DNA from: Chryseobacterium phosphatilyticum
GTDB taxonomy: Bacteria; Bacteroidota; Bacteroidia; Flavobacteriales; Weeksellaceae
Assembly: GCF_002899825.2 (NCBI RefSeq)
Contig: NZ_PPED02000003.1
Span: 186,001 to 250,000, forward strand
Direction: 5' to 3'
DNA: 64,000 bases
The stretch's first letter is position 1. Each line of letters opens with the position of its first letter. The notes under the pieces were generated by a model. The model worked only from the letters and a program-made list of their open reading frames with translations, was not told the DNA's origin and did no database searches. The position numbers were made by a program, and so were the translations under genes. Of this stretch, positions 35,469 to 42,898 are shown in pieces.

Positions 35469-35491
35469 ATGGGCATGCTAGATGCCTAAAA

Positions 35492-36814
35492 TTACAAAAG
35501 TTTTCCCGTTAAGAAAAGTCCGGCTACGGTAAAATAAATAATAAGTCCTGTAACGTCTACTAAAGTAGCTACAAAAGGAGCAGAAGAAGTAGCAGGATCG
35601 AGTTTAAGTTTCTTTAAGACAAATGGAATCATGGATCCTGATAAAGTACCCCACAATACAATAGCGATCAGGGAAACAGAAACGCTGAGACCTACATAGG
35701 CCCAGTATTGACCATAATCAAAAAGACCTATTTTTTGCCATAGCATAATTCTGATAAAACCAATGATCCCCAAAATAGCACCGAGGCATAGCCCCGAAAT
35801 AATTTCCTTTCTCATCACATACCACCAGTCCTTAAGACTGATTTCCTGCAGAGCCATGGCACGGATAATCAAGGTAGCCGCCTGTGAACCAGAGTTTCCT
35901 CCACTGGAAATAATTAATGGAACAAATAGTGCAAGAACAACTGCTTTTTCAATTTCTTTGTCAAAATATCCCATTGCTGAGGCGGTCAGCATTTCAGAAA
36001 CGAAAAGAATAATCAGCCAGGTTGCTCTTTTCTTAATCATTTCAGTCCATGAAGTCTGGGTATAGGGAAGATCCAACGCTTCCAATCCCCCAAATTTCTG
36101 AATATCTTCAGTATTTTGTTGTTCAATCTGATCAAGGATGTCGTCTATCGTTACAATTCCTACCAGAACACCGGCTTCCGTAATGATGGGAAGAGCACCA
36201 CGGTCATATTTCTCGAAATACGTTACCGCATCCTCTTTTGAAGTCGTTGTCGTAATAGCAACAAAATGATTATCCGTAATGTCTGAGACCAGGGTGTCCT
36301 CTTCTTCAAGTAGCAAAGTTCCGATGGCAAGGTCGTCAATCAGTCGGTTTCTTTCATCTACGACATAAAGATAGTTCATGGTTTCCACTCTTCTTCCTAC
36401 CTTTTTGATTTGTTGAAGACATCTTTTTACGGTCCATTCCTTACGGATCTGGATGTAATATGGAGTCATTAGACGGGCAATAGAGTCAGAGTTGTATCCT
36501 AAAAGTTTTAAAGCAATTCTTCTTTCCTGAGGATTAAGATGATTGATTGAATATTTAATCAGTTCATCCGGAAAATCCTCAAAAAGGGCTGTCCTATCAT
36601 CCGGAGTCATGGCATTCAAAATTTCGGAAACATCATCACTTCCGATACTTCTGATGGTATCCTCCTGGAAGTCAGGATCAAGGTGGGAGAAAACTTCTGC
36701 TTTATACTCCTTTGGAACCTTCAGGAACGCGAGTAGCCTCTCGTCAGTAGGAAGTTCACTGAGAGTTTCGGCAATGTCGGCGGGATTGAAGATAAGTTCG
36801 TCTCTAGAGTTCAA
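35492..36814 (-). CDS. mgtE: Magnesium transporter MgtE
   Basis: The 440-aa product has MgtE order. The helical N domain is built of short repeats ([16 protein letters not shown], then [20 protein letters not shown]). Paired CBS domains follow (about 130-250, with [19 protein letters not shown]), and then five membrane helices with [21 protein letters not shown] and the final [19 protein letters not shown]. MgtE channels import Mg2+ and are gated by Mg2+ bound between the CBS and N domains. Confidence 0.94.
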   Translation of the reverse strand: MNSRDELIFNPADIAETLSELPTDERLLAFLKVPKEYKAEVFSHLDPDFQEDTIRSIGSDDVSEILNAMTPDDRTALFEDFPDELIKYSINHLNPQERRIALKLLGYNSDSIARLMTPYYIQIRKEWTVKRCLQQIKKVGRRVETMNYLYVVDERNRLIDDLAIGTLLLEEEDTLVSDITDNHFVAITTTTSKEDAVTYFEKYDRGALPIITEAGVLVGIVTIDDILDQIEQQNTEDIQKFGGLEALDLPYTQTSWTEMIKKRATWLIILFVSEMLTASAMGYFDKEIEKAVVLALFVPLIISSGGNSGSQAATLIIRAMALQEISLKDWWYVMRKEIISGLCLGAILGIIGFIRIMLWQKIGLFDYGQYWAYVGLSVSVSLIAIVLWGTLSGSMIPFVLKKLKLDPATSSAPFVATLVDVTGLIIYFTVAGLFLTGKLL

Positions 36815-36944
36815 AACGTGAAATTTTTAGGATATGCAAAAATAATTTAAATTTTTAAGACTGACGAACACTGGAGAAAATTTAAGGATAATTTAAAATG
36901 TAATCGTGCTTTAGGGTTCAGATAATAAGTGTATTAGGTGTATA

Positions 36945-36973
36945 ACAAAAAAACATCCGGTAAACGGATGTCT
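36945..36973 (-). terminator. Terminator of peptide unit 1
   Basis: Hairpin AACATCCG...CGGATGT with an A-run on the plus strand (a T-run on the coding strand), directly downstream of peptide 1. Confidence 0.85.
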
Positions 36974-36994
36974 TTAGAAAATTCACAGTGTTTT

Positions 36995-37156
36995 TTACTC
37001 AAGAAGCGGACCGCAGATAGGGTAGGGAGAACGTATGCATGATCCCCCACTGCAGCACTCCCCAAGATTGCATTGATTTTCATCTAAACATTTTCTTGGC
37101 CCTCCGCCATGAATTCTTATTTGATTCTGTCTGTTCAGTTTTTTCAAGTTTTTCAT
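36995..37156 (-). CDS. Six-cysteine GG-leader peptide 1 (bacteriocin-like, knottin framework)
   Basis: The 53-aa product starts MKNLKKLNRQNQIRIHGGG, a double-glycine-type leader, followed by a cysteine-rich core C-x5-C-x4-CC-x4-C-x7-C ending ..ICGPLLE. It is too short for routine gene calling. It lies 30 bp after peptide 2 in the same unit, and a terminator follows. Relatives in Chryseobacterium are commonly labelled bacteriocin-like. The activity is unknown and no peptide-processing transporter is nearby. Confidence 0.8.
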   Translation of the reverse strand: MKNLKKLNRQNQIRIHGGGPRKCLDENQCNLGECCSGGSCIRSPYPICGPLLE

Positions 37157-37186
37157 GTGATTTTGATTTTTTTATTTGAATAAATT

Positions 37187-37336
37187 TTATAAATCATTGT
37201 CGATACACCGCATTGGAGAACATACTCCATTACAGCACCAACCCACAGAACATGGATTCTGAATACTACATTTTCTAAATGCTCCCCCCTGAATTTGTTT
37301 TTGCTGATTTCTGTTTAGCTTTTTAAAATTTTTCAT
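37187..37336 (-). CDS. Six-cysteine GG-leader peptide 2
   Basis: The 49-aa product starts MKNFKKLNRNQQKQIQGGA, followed by a core C-x5-C-x4-CC-x3-C-x4-C (..CSVGWCCNGVCSPMRC..). The core is close to those of peptides 6 and 7, which share VGWCCNG. It heads the two-gene unit ended by the hairpin at 36945. The gap 37337-37477 upstream would hold its promoter. Confidence 0.8.
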   Translation of the reverse strand: MKNFKKLNRNQQKQIQGGAFRKCSIQNPCSVGWCCNGVCSPMRCIDNDL

Positions 37337-37477
37337 ATTGTTTTATTTTTAAATCTTGTTAAAGGTATAATGTAAACCTCTCGAAAAGAAAGGGTAGTAT
37401 AAACTTTTTATGAAAAATTCTGCTTATTTTTACGAAAAGTAAGGGGTGCATTATTTCAATGTTACAAACGTTTTATC

Positions 37478-37512
37478 ACAAAAAAACATCCGCATAGGCG
37501 GATGTTAAAAAA
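37478..37512 (-). terminator. Terminator of the peptide 4-3 unit
   Basis: Perfect hairpin AACATCCGC...GCGGATGTT (37485-37493 with 37498-37506) flanked by A-runs and T-runs. Confidence 0.88.
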
Positions 37513-37539
37513 TTAAATTTTAAAATTTATGTATGTCTA

Positions 37540-37707
37540 TTATTCTAAAATAGGCCCACATTCTATGATAGGAGAAGGTAAACAAAACCCTCCGGAACAA
37601 CATTCGCCTGGATCACAAGCTCCGTTTCTACATTTTTTAATCTGCAGGCTTCCTGTAATTCCCTTTTGTTCTTGTCGGTTCAGTTTCTTGAAATTTGAAG
37701 TTTTCAT
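37540..37707 (-). CDS. Six-cysteine GG-leader peptide 3
   Basis: The 55-aa product has the leader MKTSNFKKLNRQEQKGITGS and core C-x4-C-x4-CC-x4-C-x7-C ending ..IECGPILE. With peptide 1 it forms a subtype (GECCSGG.C, long last loop, C-terminal CGPxLE). It is 44 bp after peptide 4 and followed by a terminator. Confidence 0.8.
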   Translation of the reverse strand: MKTSNFKKLNRQEQKGITGSLQIKKCRNGACDPGECCSGGFCLPSPIIECGPILE

Positions 37708-37751
37708 GGTTATTGATTTTTAATAAATTAAATCATAAAGGAAATTTATCT

Positions 37752-37895
37752 TTAGTCTTCAAAACAGGCAAACTCCATACAAACTCCTTTACAACACATA
37801 CCGAAAATACATTGAGAGTGTTCTGTACATTTTTTTGGTCCTGCACCTTTAATTTGCTTTGCAGCTTCTCTGCTTAATTTCTTTAAATTTTTCAT
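37752..37895 (-). CDS. Six-cysteine GG-leader peptide 4
   Basis: The 47-aa product starts at the ATG at 37895. A longer frame from 37940 exists, but its extra residues match nothing in the other copies and the internal start restores the shared leader MKNLKKLSREAAKQIKGAG. The core is C-x5-C-x4-CC-x3-C-x4-C, ending ACFED. The upstream block (37901-37980) is a copy of those before peptides 6 and 7. Confidence 0.82.
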   Translation of the reverse strand: MKNLKKLSREAAKQIKGAGPKKCTEHSQCIFGMCCKGVCMEFACFED

Positions 37896-37900
37896 ATAAT

Positions 37901-37980
37901 TTAGTTTTAATGTCTGACTAAAATAGTAAATATTTTTCAATTATTCAATACTTGGTGAAAATATTTAACTGATATACAAT
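37901..37980 (-). repeat. Conserved promoter-region block upstream of peptide 4
   Basis: About 80 bp starting TTAATGTCTGACTAAAATAG (plus strand) and ending in GTGAAAATATTTAA and neighbouring bases are repeated before peptides 6 and 7. The other peptide genes lack it, so it is probably a shared promoter copied with the gene. Confidence 0.7.
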
Positions 37981-38012
37981 TGTTTGTGTAATTTATTTCA
38001 AGATCTATCATG

Positions 38013-38039
38013 AAAAACACCTGTGTTCAACAGGTGTCA
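38013..38039 (-). terminator. Terminator of the peptide 6-5 unit
   Basis: Hairpin ACACCTGT...ACAGGTGT followed by a T-run on the coding (minus) strand. Confidence 0.85.
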
Positions 38040-38052
38040 TAGCTTTTTCTTC

Positions 38053-38199
38053 TTATTCTAAAGGACAAGGATATAAAACACATCTGTTTCTGCAGCATGA
38101 TCCTCCGGGACATTCAAAATGCTCTGTACACCCTTTAATGATCCCATTTCCTTTAATTTCTTTTTGCTCTAGTCTGCTGAGTTTTTTTAGATTTTTCAT
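38053..38199 (-). CDS. Six-cysteine GG-leader peptide 5
   Basis: The 48-aa product has the leader MKNLKKLSRLEQKEIKGNG and core C-x5-C-x4-CC-x3-C-x4-C (CTEHFECPGGSCC..). The GGSCC box is shared with peptide 8. It lies 33 bp after peptide 6 and is probably the second gene of that unit. Confidence 0.8.
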   Translation of the reverse strand: MKNLKKLSRLEQKEIKGNGIIKGCTEHFECPGGSCCRNRCVLYPCPLE

Positions 38200-38232
38200 A
38201 GGATTTGATTGTTATTAAATGATATACATTAC

Positions 38233-38373
38233 TTATTCTATACAGATAAATTCTTTACACATTCCATTACAGCACCATCCAACAGGACATGGATCTGTTT
38301 CGCTGCATCTCTGGAATCCCCCACCTTTAATTTGACTGGTAGCTTCTCTGCTGAGTTTCTTTAAATTTTTCAT
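38233..38373 (-). CDS. Six-cysteine GG-leader peptide 6
   Basis: The 46-aa product has the leader MKNLKKLSREATSQIKGGG, a textbook double-glycine ending, and core C-x5-C-x4-CC-x3-C-x4-C (..CPVGWCCNGMCKEFIC..). It is the first gene of a unit with its own copy of the promoter block upstream. Confidence 0.82.
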   Translation of the reverse strand: MKNLKKLSREATSQIKGGGFQRCSETDPCPVGWCCNGMCKEFICIE

Positions 38374-38378
38374 ATGAT

Positions 38379-38460
38379 TTAGATTTTAATGTCTGACTAA
38401 AATAGTAAAATATTTCATATTATTCCTTATTTAGTGAAAATATTTAATTGAAAATCAATT
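38379..38460 (-). repeat. Conserved promoter-region block upstream of peptide 6
   Basis: Near-copy of the blocks at 37901 and 38683, with TTAATGTCTGACTAAAATAG and a matching distal AGTGAAAATATTTAATTG. Confidence 0.7.
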
Positions 38461-38493
38461 TGTTTGACGTGTTTTGTGTTTTTTTGCATAAAA

Positions 38494-38517
38494 AAGCATC
38501 TGTTTTTTCAGATGCTT
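38494..38517 (-). terminator. Terminator of the peptide 7 unit
   Basis: Hairpin AGCATCTG...CAGATGCT with flanking A- and T-runs. Confidence 0.85.
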
Positions 38518-38534
38518 AAAAGTACTTGTTGATA

Positions 38535-38678
38535 TTAATCTATAGGACACCTTTGTGGGCTACAAATACCATTACAACACCATCCCACTGTACATGGTCT
38601 TGTATTACTGCATCTTGCCAGGGCTCCACCATTGATCTGTTTTGCTGCTTCTCTGCTGAGTTTCTTTAAATTTTTCAT
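38535..38678 (-). CDS. Six-cysteine GG-leader peptide 7
   Basis: The 47-aa product has the leader MKNLKKLSREAAKQINGGA and core C-x5-C-x4-CC-x3-C-x4-C (..CTVGWCCNGICSPQRC..). The first ~18 codons are almost identical to peptides 4 and 6, which points to recent tandem duplication. It is a single-gene unit with promoter block and terminator. Confidence 0.82.
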   Translation of the reverse strand: MKNLKKLSREAAKQINGGALARCSNTRPCTVGWCCNGICSPQRCPID

Positions 38679-38682
38679 ATGA

Positions 38683-38760
38683 TTTAGATTTTAATGTCTG
38701 ACTAAAATAGTAAATATTGTTTAATTATTCCTTGATTAGTGAAAATATTTAATTGATACA
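38683..38760 (-). repeat. Conserved promoter-region block upstream of peptide 7
   Basis: Third copy of the ~80-bp block, differing from the other two at scattered positions in the middle. Confidence 0.7.
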
Positions 38761-38793
38761 CAGTTATTTATGGTGTTGTTTTTTATAGTTACG

Positions 38794-38823
38794 AAAAATA
38801 CCTGTTTTGTTTAAACAAGTAGT
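38794..38823 (-). terminator. Terminator of the peptide 8 unit
   Basis: Weaker hairpin ACTTGTTT...AAACAGGT (coding strand) followed by ATTTTT. Confidence 0.6.
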
Positions 38824-38845
38824 AGTAAGGTGACGAGGCGAATTT

Positions 38846-39001
38846 TTATAAATCAGGACATGCGTTAGAAATACATACCCTAAAGCAGCATGATCCACCA
38901 GGACATTCAAAAGAGTAGTTACATTTTTGAAGACCTCTTTCACCTGCCACAATTTGTTTCTGTCTATTTCTGCTTAGCTTTTTAAAATTTAAATTTTTCA
39001 T
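38846..39001 (-). CDS. Six-cysteine GG-leader peptide 8
   Basis: The 51-aa product has the slightly longer leader MKNLNFKKLSRNRQKQIVAG and core C-x5-C-x4-CC-x3-C-x4-C (CNYSFECPGGSCC..), ending ACPDL. It is the most upstream member of the array. The 247-bp gap 39002-39248 upstream holds no gene that I can see and should include its promoter. Confidence 0.78.
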   Translation of the reverse strand: MKNLNFKKLSRNRQKQIVAGERGLQKCNYSFECPGGSCCFRVCISNACPDL

Positions 39002-39248
39002 AATGATTAGATTTGTTGTAAACCAAATGTAAGAAAGGAGTGCAGAAACCTGGATAGATTAGGGATATCCTGCAGGCTATGGTCTATAAACAACTAAGAG
39101 AAATTAGCTAGCTATAAGTGATGAGAGTAGAGTAGGCGTCAAGGTAAGTACCTCCTTGTGTAATAATGAATGGATTATTCTCCAGTTTCTTTTAAAAAAA
39201 AAACAGAATTTAACGCTAAATTTAACCTTTAGGACACATATTTTCGGA

Positions 39249-39797
39249 CTAAAGTTCAGCTTCAGTCGGTTTGAGTTTTCTCAGTTTTTTAATAATATCT
39301 TTGATTGCTCCTTCAGTACCTATTTTGATAGAGTTAACTGTTGAGCCTAAAAGACGCATATTTTTTCGGTATGTATCATAGTCTGATTCTGTTACCAGAT
39401 TTCCATCAGCAGCAAAAAGCTTCATACTTACCACGACCTGATTTGAGAAGACATATTTTCCGATACCTACTTTGAAATAACGTACCTTGGAAACAATAGC
39501 AAAGTCTGCGTCATTGTTGAGACAGTAATCCGTGATGGTCTGTTTATCTATACTGTCAAAAGGAACCTGAACTTCTGCGCGGAGCATTTTATTTTTTCTT
39601 CCACTGAAATTATCAGAAACTGCACTGAAAAAAGCAGTGTTCGTAGGTTCTTTGATTTCATCGATGTCCGGCTCTACCTCAGGATTGAAGTATAGAACTT
39701 TTCTTATTTTTTCGTCAGCGTTTTTTTGTGCCTGTACTAAAGTAAAGCTCACTGATAAGAAAGTAACAACTGTTGTAAAAAATATAATTTTTCTCAT
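39249..39797 (-). CDS. Exported protein of unknown function
   Basis: The 182-aa product has a signal peptide (MRKIIFFTTVVTFLSVSFTL, cleaved near VQAQ). A soluble alpha/beta domain follows, including ADFAIVSKVRYFKVGIGKYV and VVSMKLFAADGNLVTESDYD. The layout resembles periplasmic proteins that help outer-membrane assembly or bind nucleotides, but no family can be named. It is divergent from rpsO. Confidence 0.65.
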   Translation of the reverse strand: MRKIIFFTTVVTFLSVSFTLVQAQKNADEKIRKVLYFNPEVEPDIDEIKEPTNTAFFSAVSDNFSGRKNKMLRAEVQVPFDSIDKQTITDYCLNNDADFAIVSKVRYFKVGIGKYVFSNQVVVSMKLFAADGNLVTESDYDTYRKNMRLLGSTVNSIKIGTEGAIKDIIKKLRKLKPTEAEL

Positions 39798-39914
39798 TTG
39801 TAATTCGAATGCAAAATTACTGCCTTTTCCTTGAATTGTGTAAAAATAATTAAGAAATTTTTAACATTTTTTTCTATCAATTTTGATTTATGACATCAAT
39901 AATGTTGACAGAAG

Positions 39915-39946
39915 TTTGCAGAATTAAAAAATAGTCGTAATTTTGC
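39915..39946 (+). promoter_or_regulatory. Probable rpsO promoter
   Basis: TTTG at 39915-39918 and TAATTTTGC at 39938-39946 are 19 bp apart and fit the Bacteroidota -33/-7 consensus (TTTG, TAnnTTTG). Confidence 0.7.
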
Positions 39947-39980
39947 ACCCGTTACATAATAATCATTAAACAATATTGGA

Positions 39981-40250
39981 ATGTACTTAACAACAGACAA
40001 AAAGCAGGAAATTTTCGCACAACACGGGAAATCTGCACAAGACACAGGAAGCGCAGAAGGACAAATCGCTCTTTTCACTTTCAGAATTAATCACTTATCT
40101 CAGCACTTAAAGGCTAACCGTCATGATTTCAACACAGAGAGATCTTTGGTGAAATTGGTAGGTAAGAGAAAAAGTTTACTAGATTACCTTAAAAAGAAAG
40201 ATATCGCAAGATATAGAGCTATTATTGCTGCATTAGGTTTAAGAAAATAA
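39981..40250 (+). CDS. rpsO: 30S ribosomal protein S15
   Basis: The 89-aa product is full-length S15. It has GSAEGQIALFTFRINHLSQHLK, split as GSAEGQIALFTFRI and NHLSQHLKANRHDF, then LVGKRKSLLDYLKKKDIARY and the C-terminal LGLRK. It binds the 16S rRNA central domain. In many bacteria it precedes pnp. Here it is about 2.6 kb upstream on the same strand, with two minus-strand genes between. Confidence 0.97.
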   Translation: MYLTTDKKQEIFAQHGKSAQDTGSAEGQIALFTFRINHLSQHLKANRHDFNTERSLVKLVGKRKSLLDYLKKKDIARYRAIIAALGLRK

Positions 40251-40270
40251 TCTATAAAGATTTTCAAAAT

Positions 40271-40300
40271 AAAAGCAACTTCGAAAGAGGTTGCTTTTTT
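40271..40300 (+). terminator. Terminator after rpsO
   Basis: Stem AAAAGCAACTTC / GAGGTTGCTTTT closed by a GAAA tetraloop and followed by T residues. Confidence 0.9.
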
Positions 40301-40394
40301 ATTGAACCACCTCACCATTGAAGGATGAAGTGTTCTGCTCAGAAATGGTTGCTTAATAAAGAATTAATGGAGGGTAATGCTTTCTGTTATCTGC

Positions 40395-40754
40395 TCACTC
40401 CATCTTTTTCCCAATCTTCCCCAAATGTGTATTCTGAAAACTATCCGGGTATTTCAACCCATATCCTAATATTCTGTCAAAGGCAGAATGAGAAAATAGA
40501 ATACTGCCTATCATTTGTAAATATGGCAGAGATAAAACTGCTCCTGCAAGATAAACAACAATAGCTACTCCGAAATGATGAAACAGATTGTAACAGAATG
40601 CACCTACTTTATTATTAATCGTATACCCCAGCATGGAAATATCAGGAGCAAGGAATAATCCGACAAACCACCACCAGGAATATCCTGTTTGTGAAAAAGC
40701 GAAAACTCCAAGTATTAAAAAGGCTGCATATTCAAGTTTTAATTGAGCTTTCAT
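40395..40754 (-). CDS. DUF4260 family membrane protein
   Basis: The 119-aa product has three to four hydrophobic segments and the family-typical WWWFVGLFLAPDISMLGYTI and FSHSAFDRILGYGLKYPDSF. The function is unknown. It is a single small gene on the minus strand. Confidence 0.78.
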   Translation of the reverse strand: MKAQLKLEYAAFLILGVFAFSQTGYSWWWFVGLFLAPDISMLGYTINNKVGAFCYNLFHHFGVAIVVYLAGAVLSLPYLQMIGSILFSHSAFDRILGYGLKYPDSFQNTHLGKIGKKME

Positions 40755-40839
40755 CAGGATAAAGTTTTTAGCATTGATGTGAAATAGGTCGGAATTTCAT
40801 GCATAAAGTTACAGATTAACATCAATAAAGGAATTCATA

Positions 40840-40888
40840 CATTCGTGGATAGAAAAGGTTGAAACTGTATCTTTAATGGCCACGAATG
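40840..40888. repeat. Short inverted repeat CATTCGTGG...CCACGAATG
   Basis: The 9-bp arms (40840-40848, 40880-40888) are separated by 31 bp in the gap 40755-41033. The right arm continues CACGAATAAAA and resembles a small interspersed sequence that I have seen in other Bacteroidota genomes. No gene is visible. Confidence 0.45.
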
Positions 40889-40973
40889 CACGAATAAAAT
40901 ATGAGCTCGCAATTAATCTATGTGGTTTAATAGTAGTTTTATTTCTTACCAGAAATAGGTAGAGTAGTGTAAA

Positions 40974-41007
40974 ATAATAGGCTGCTCCAAAGATGAAACA
41001 GCCTATG
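40974..41007 (-). terminator. Terminator-like hairpin after the MFS gene
   Basis: ATAGGCTG...CAGCCTAT, 8-bp stem just after the minus-strand MFS stop (41034), with a T-rich tail. Confidence 0.65.
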
Positions 41008-41033
41008 ACTAACTTTATTTATATAAATATTAT

Positions 41034-42452
41034 TTAATGCCCTGATTTGGCTTCTGTACTTTCTACATGACCCAAATATTTGGTACAATAAGCTCCAAAA
41101 ATCAGAATTACAAGATAGCAGAAAACAGGAATAATGAATGAATGCTGTACCCCAAACTGATCTGCGAGATAACCCTGAAAAATAGGAACAATAGCACCTC
41201 CCAAAATGGCCATAACCACTAGTGAAGAGCCTTGGCTGGTATATTTTCCAAGCCCTGAAATGGCCAGTGTATAAATGTTAGAGAACATGATAGAGTTGAA
41301 AATTCCGATTCCCAGAATACTGTACATAGCCAGTTCACCGTGATTCACCATGGCAGAAATCAATAATACAACATTGATCGCTGCAAAGATTGATAGCGTT
41401 CTTGCCGGAGCAGATTTACCAATAAAAAAGGCAATGAAATTAAGCGCGATAAAAACGAGGAAAAAACTGATCTGGGAAAAGCTAAGATTAACGATACTGA
41501 AAATCACAAGGAAAACAGCAGCAGCTGCCCCCAACATATAAACCGCCTTTTTGCCCTGACTTAGTGACTGATTTAAAGAAATGGCTCCAAGAAAGCGTCC
41601 GATCATAGCGCCTCCCCAATAAAGAGAAAGATAATTTTTACTGATGATTTCATTGAAACCCATAATTTGAGGTTGCTCAAGAAAACTAATGATAAAACTT
41701 CCTACTGCGACTTCGCCTCCTACATAGCAAAACATAGCAAAAACTCCAAATTTCAGATGGCTGAATTCTAATGCTCCCCAACCTTTTATAATTTCTTCTT
41801 CCTCCATTTGAAATGATGGAAGTTTTACCCTGGAGATCAATAAAGCAACCAGTAAAAGAATACCTGCAAAAATTAAGTAAGGAATTCTTGTCGCTACTGC
41901 ACTGAATGAGCCATCCGGAGATGAGAAAAATTCAAAAATTAAATGCCCCCCCAATACCGGAGCAATGGTGGTCCCAAAAGCATTGAACGCCTGGGTCATA
42001 TTCAAACGGCTGGAAGCAGATTCTTCACTACCCAGCAAAGATACATAAGCATTTGCTGTAATTTGTAATACGGTAAAACCTAAACCCAAAATAAATAGGG
42101 CTCCCAGAAATAACGGATAATACGAGAATGTAGCTGCGGGATAAAAAAGGATACAGCCGAAAGCAGCAAGAAAAATTCCAAATAAAATTCCCTTTTTATA
42201 ACCCAATTTATTGATAGGATCACCCTTGGAAATAGAGATCAGAAAGTAAATCAGAGATCCGATAAAGTACGCTCCGAAAAAACAGAACTGTACCAACATG
42301 GATTCGAAAAAGGTAAGATTGAAAAGTTGTTTCAGATAGGGAATCAGGATGTCATTCATACAGGTAATGAATCCCCACATAAAAAAAAGCAGGGTGATGG
42401 TAATCAACGGAACCGTGTAATTCCTGCTTTGTGGTTGTACTTCTTTATTCAT
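41034..42452 (-). CDS. FucP-like MFS sugar transporter
   Basis: The 472-aa product is taken from the second ATG (MNKEVQPQSRNYTVPLITIT); an upstream ATG at 42458 adds two residues. About 12 membrane segments are present. The FucP/GluP-like features are FFMWGFITCMNDILIPYLKQ, LGLGFTVLQITANAYVSLLG, LNMTQAFNAFGTTIAPVLGG and GGEVAVGSFI. The group imports fucose, glucose or galactose by proton symport. No sugar gene is next to it, so the substrate is open. It is distantly related to the carrier at 2569. Confidence 0.9.
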   Translation of the reverse strand: MNKEVQPQSRNYTVPLITITLLFFMWGFITCMNDILIPYLKQLFNLTFFESMLVQFCFFGAYFIGSLIYFLISISKGDPINKLGYKKGILFGIFLAAFGCILFYPAATFSYYPLFLGALFILGLGFTVLQITANAYVSLLGSEESASSRLNMTQAFNAFGTTIAPVLGGHLIFEFFSSPDGSFSAVATRIPYLIFAGILLLVALLISRVKLPSFQMEEEEIIKGWGALEFSHLKFGVFAMFCYVGGEVAVGSFIISFLEQPQIMGFNEIISKNYLSLYWGGAMIGRFLGAISLNQSLSQGKKAVYMLGAAAAVFLVIFSIVNLSFSQISFFLVFIALNFIAFFIGKSAPARTLSIFAAINVVLLISAMVNHGELAMYSILGIGIFNSIMFSNIYTLAISGLGKYTSQGSSLVVMAILGGAIVPIFQGYLADQFGVQHSFIIPVFCYLVILIFGAYCTKYLGHVESTEAKSGH

Positions 42453-42458
42453 AAACAT

Positions 42459-42898
42459 TTATTTATCTGTGTAAGGATGATGAAGTCCTTATCTTTTTTT
42501 GCTACAGCATGGTATTTTGTGAAGTAAGGCAAATATAAGGATCACCCCCTGTTTTTGCAATTGTTTTAATGATTTTTATAATGAGAGGTATCCATTTTAC
42601 AGGATAAAAACATTATTTTCTTTTTATGAGACAATAATACAAAAACAAGAGGATTTTTCAATGAAATATTTTAAAAATAGATGGTTTTTGTTTTCTCAAA
42701 TAAGAAATAAGCTTTAATTACTGACGTTAATTTTTAAAGCTTTCATGAAACTGAAAGCCAAAATTTTGTATTTTGAAGGCTTATTTATGCAATCGAAAAA
42801 ATCTAATATATCATTATTATTAGTACCTTTGCAAACGAAAATTTAAAGAGTTTAAATATTAATTCATACTCAATACGGAGTATTAAGAAGACAAATTT
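42459..42898. other. 440-bp divergent intergenic region (MFS / pnp)
   Basis: This is AT-rich with no open frame or RNA gene that I can support. The right end holds the pnp promoter, and a long 5' leader with repeated AT runs follows. The left end should hold the MFS promoter. Confidence 0.6.
42824..42832 (+). promoter_or_regulatory. Probable pnp promoter -7 element
   Basis: TACCTTTGC fits the Bacteroidota TAnnTTTG consensus exactly and lies 67 bp before the pnp ATG. Confidence 0.65.

Noticed and set aside
36945..39001. Repeated short palindromes that might be a CRISPR array
   Set aside because: The palindromes differ in sequence, are unevenly spaced, and each lies just downstream of a peptide gene with a T-run. 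They are terminators.
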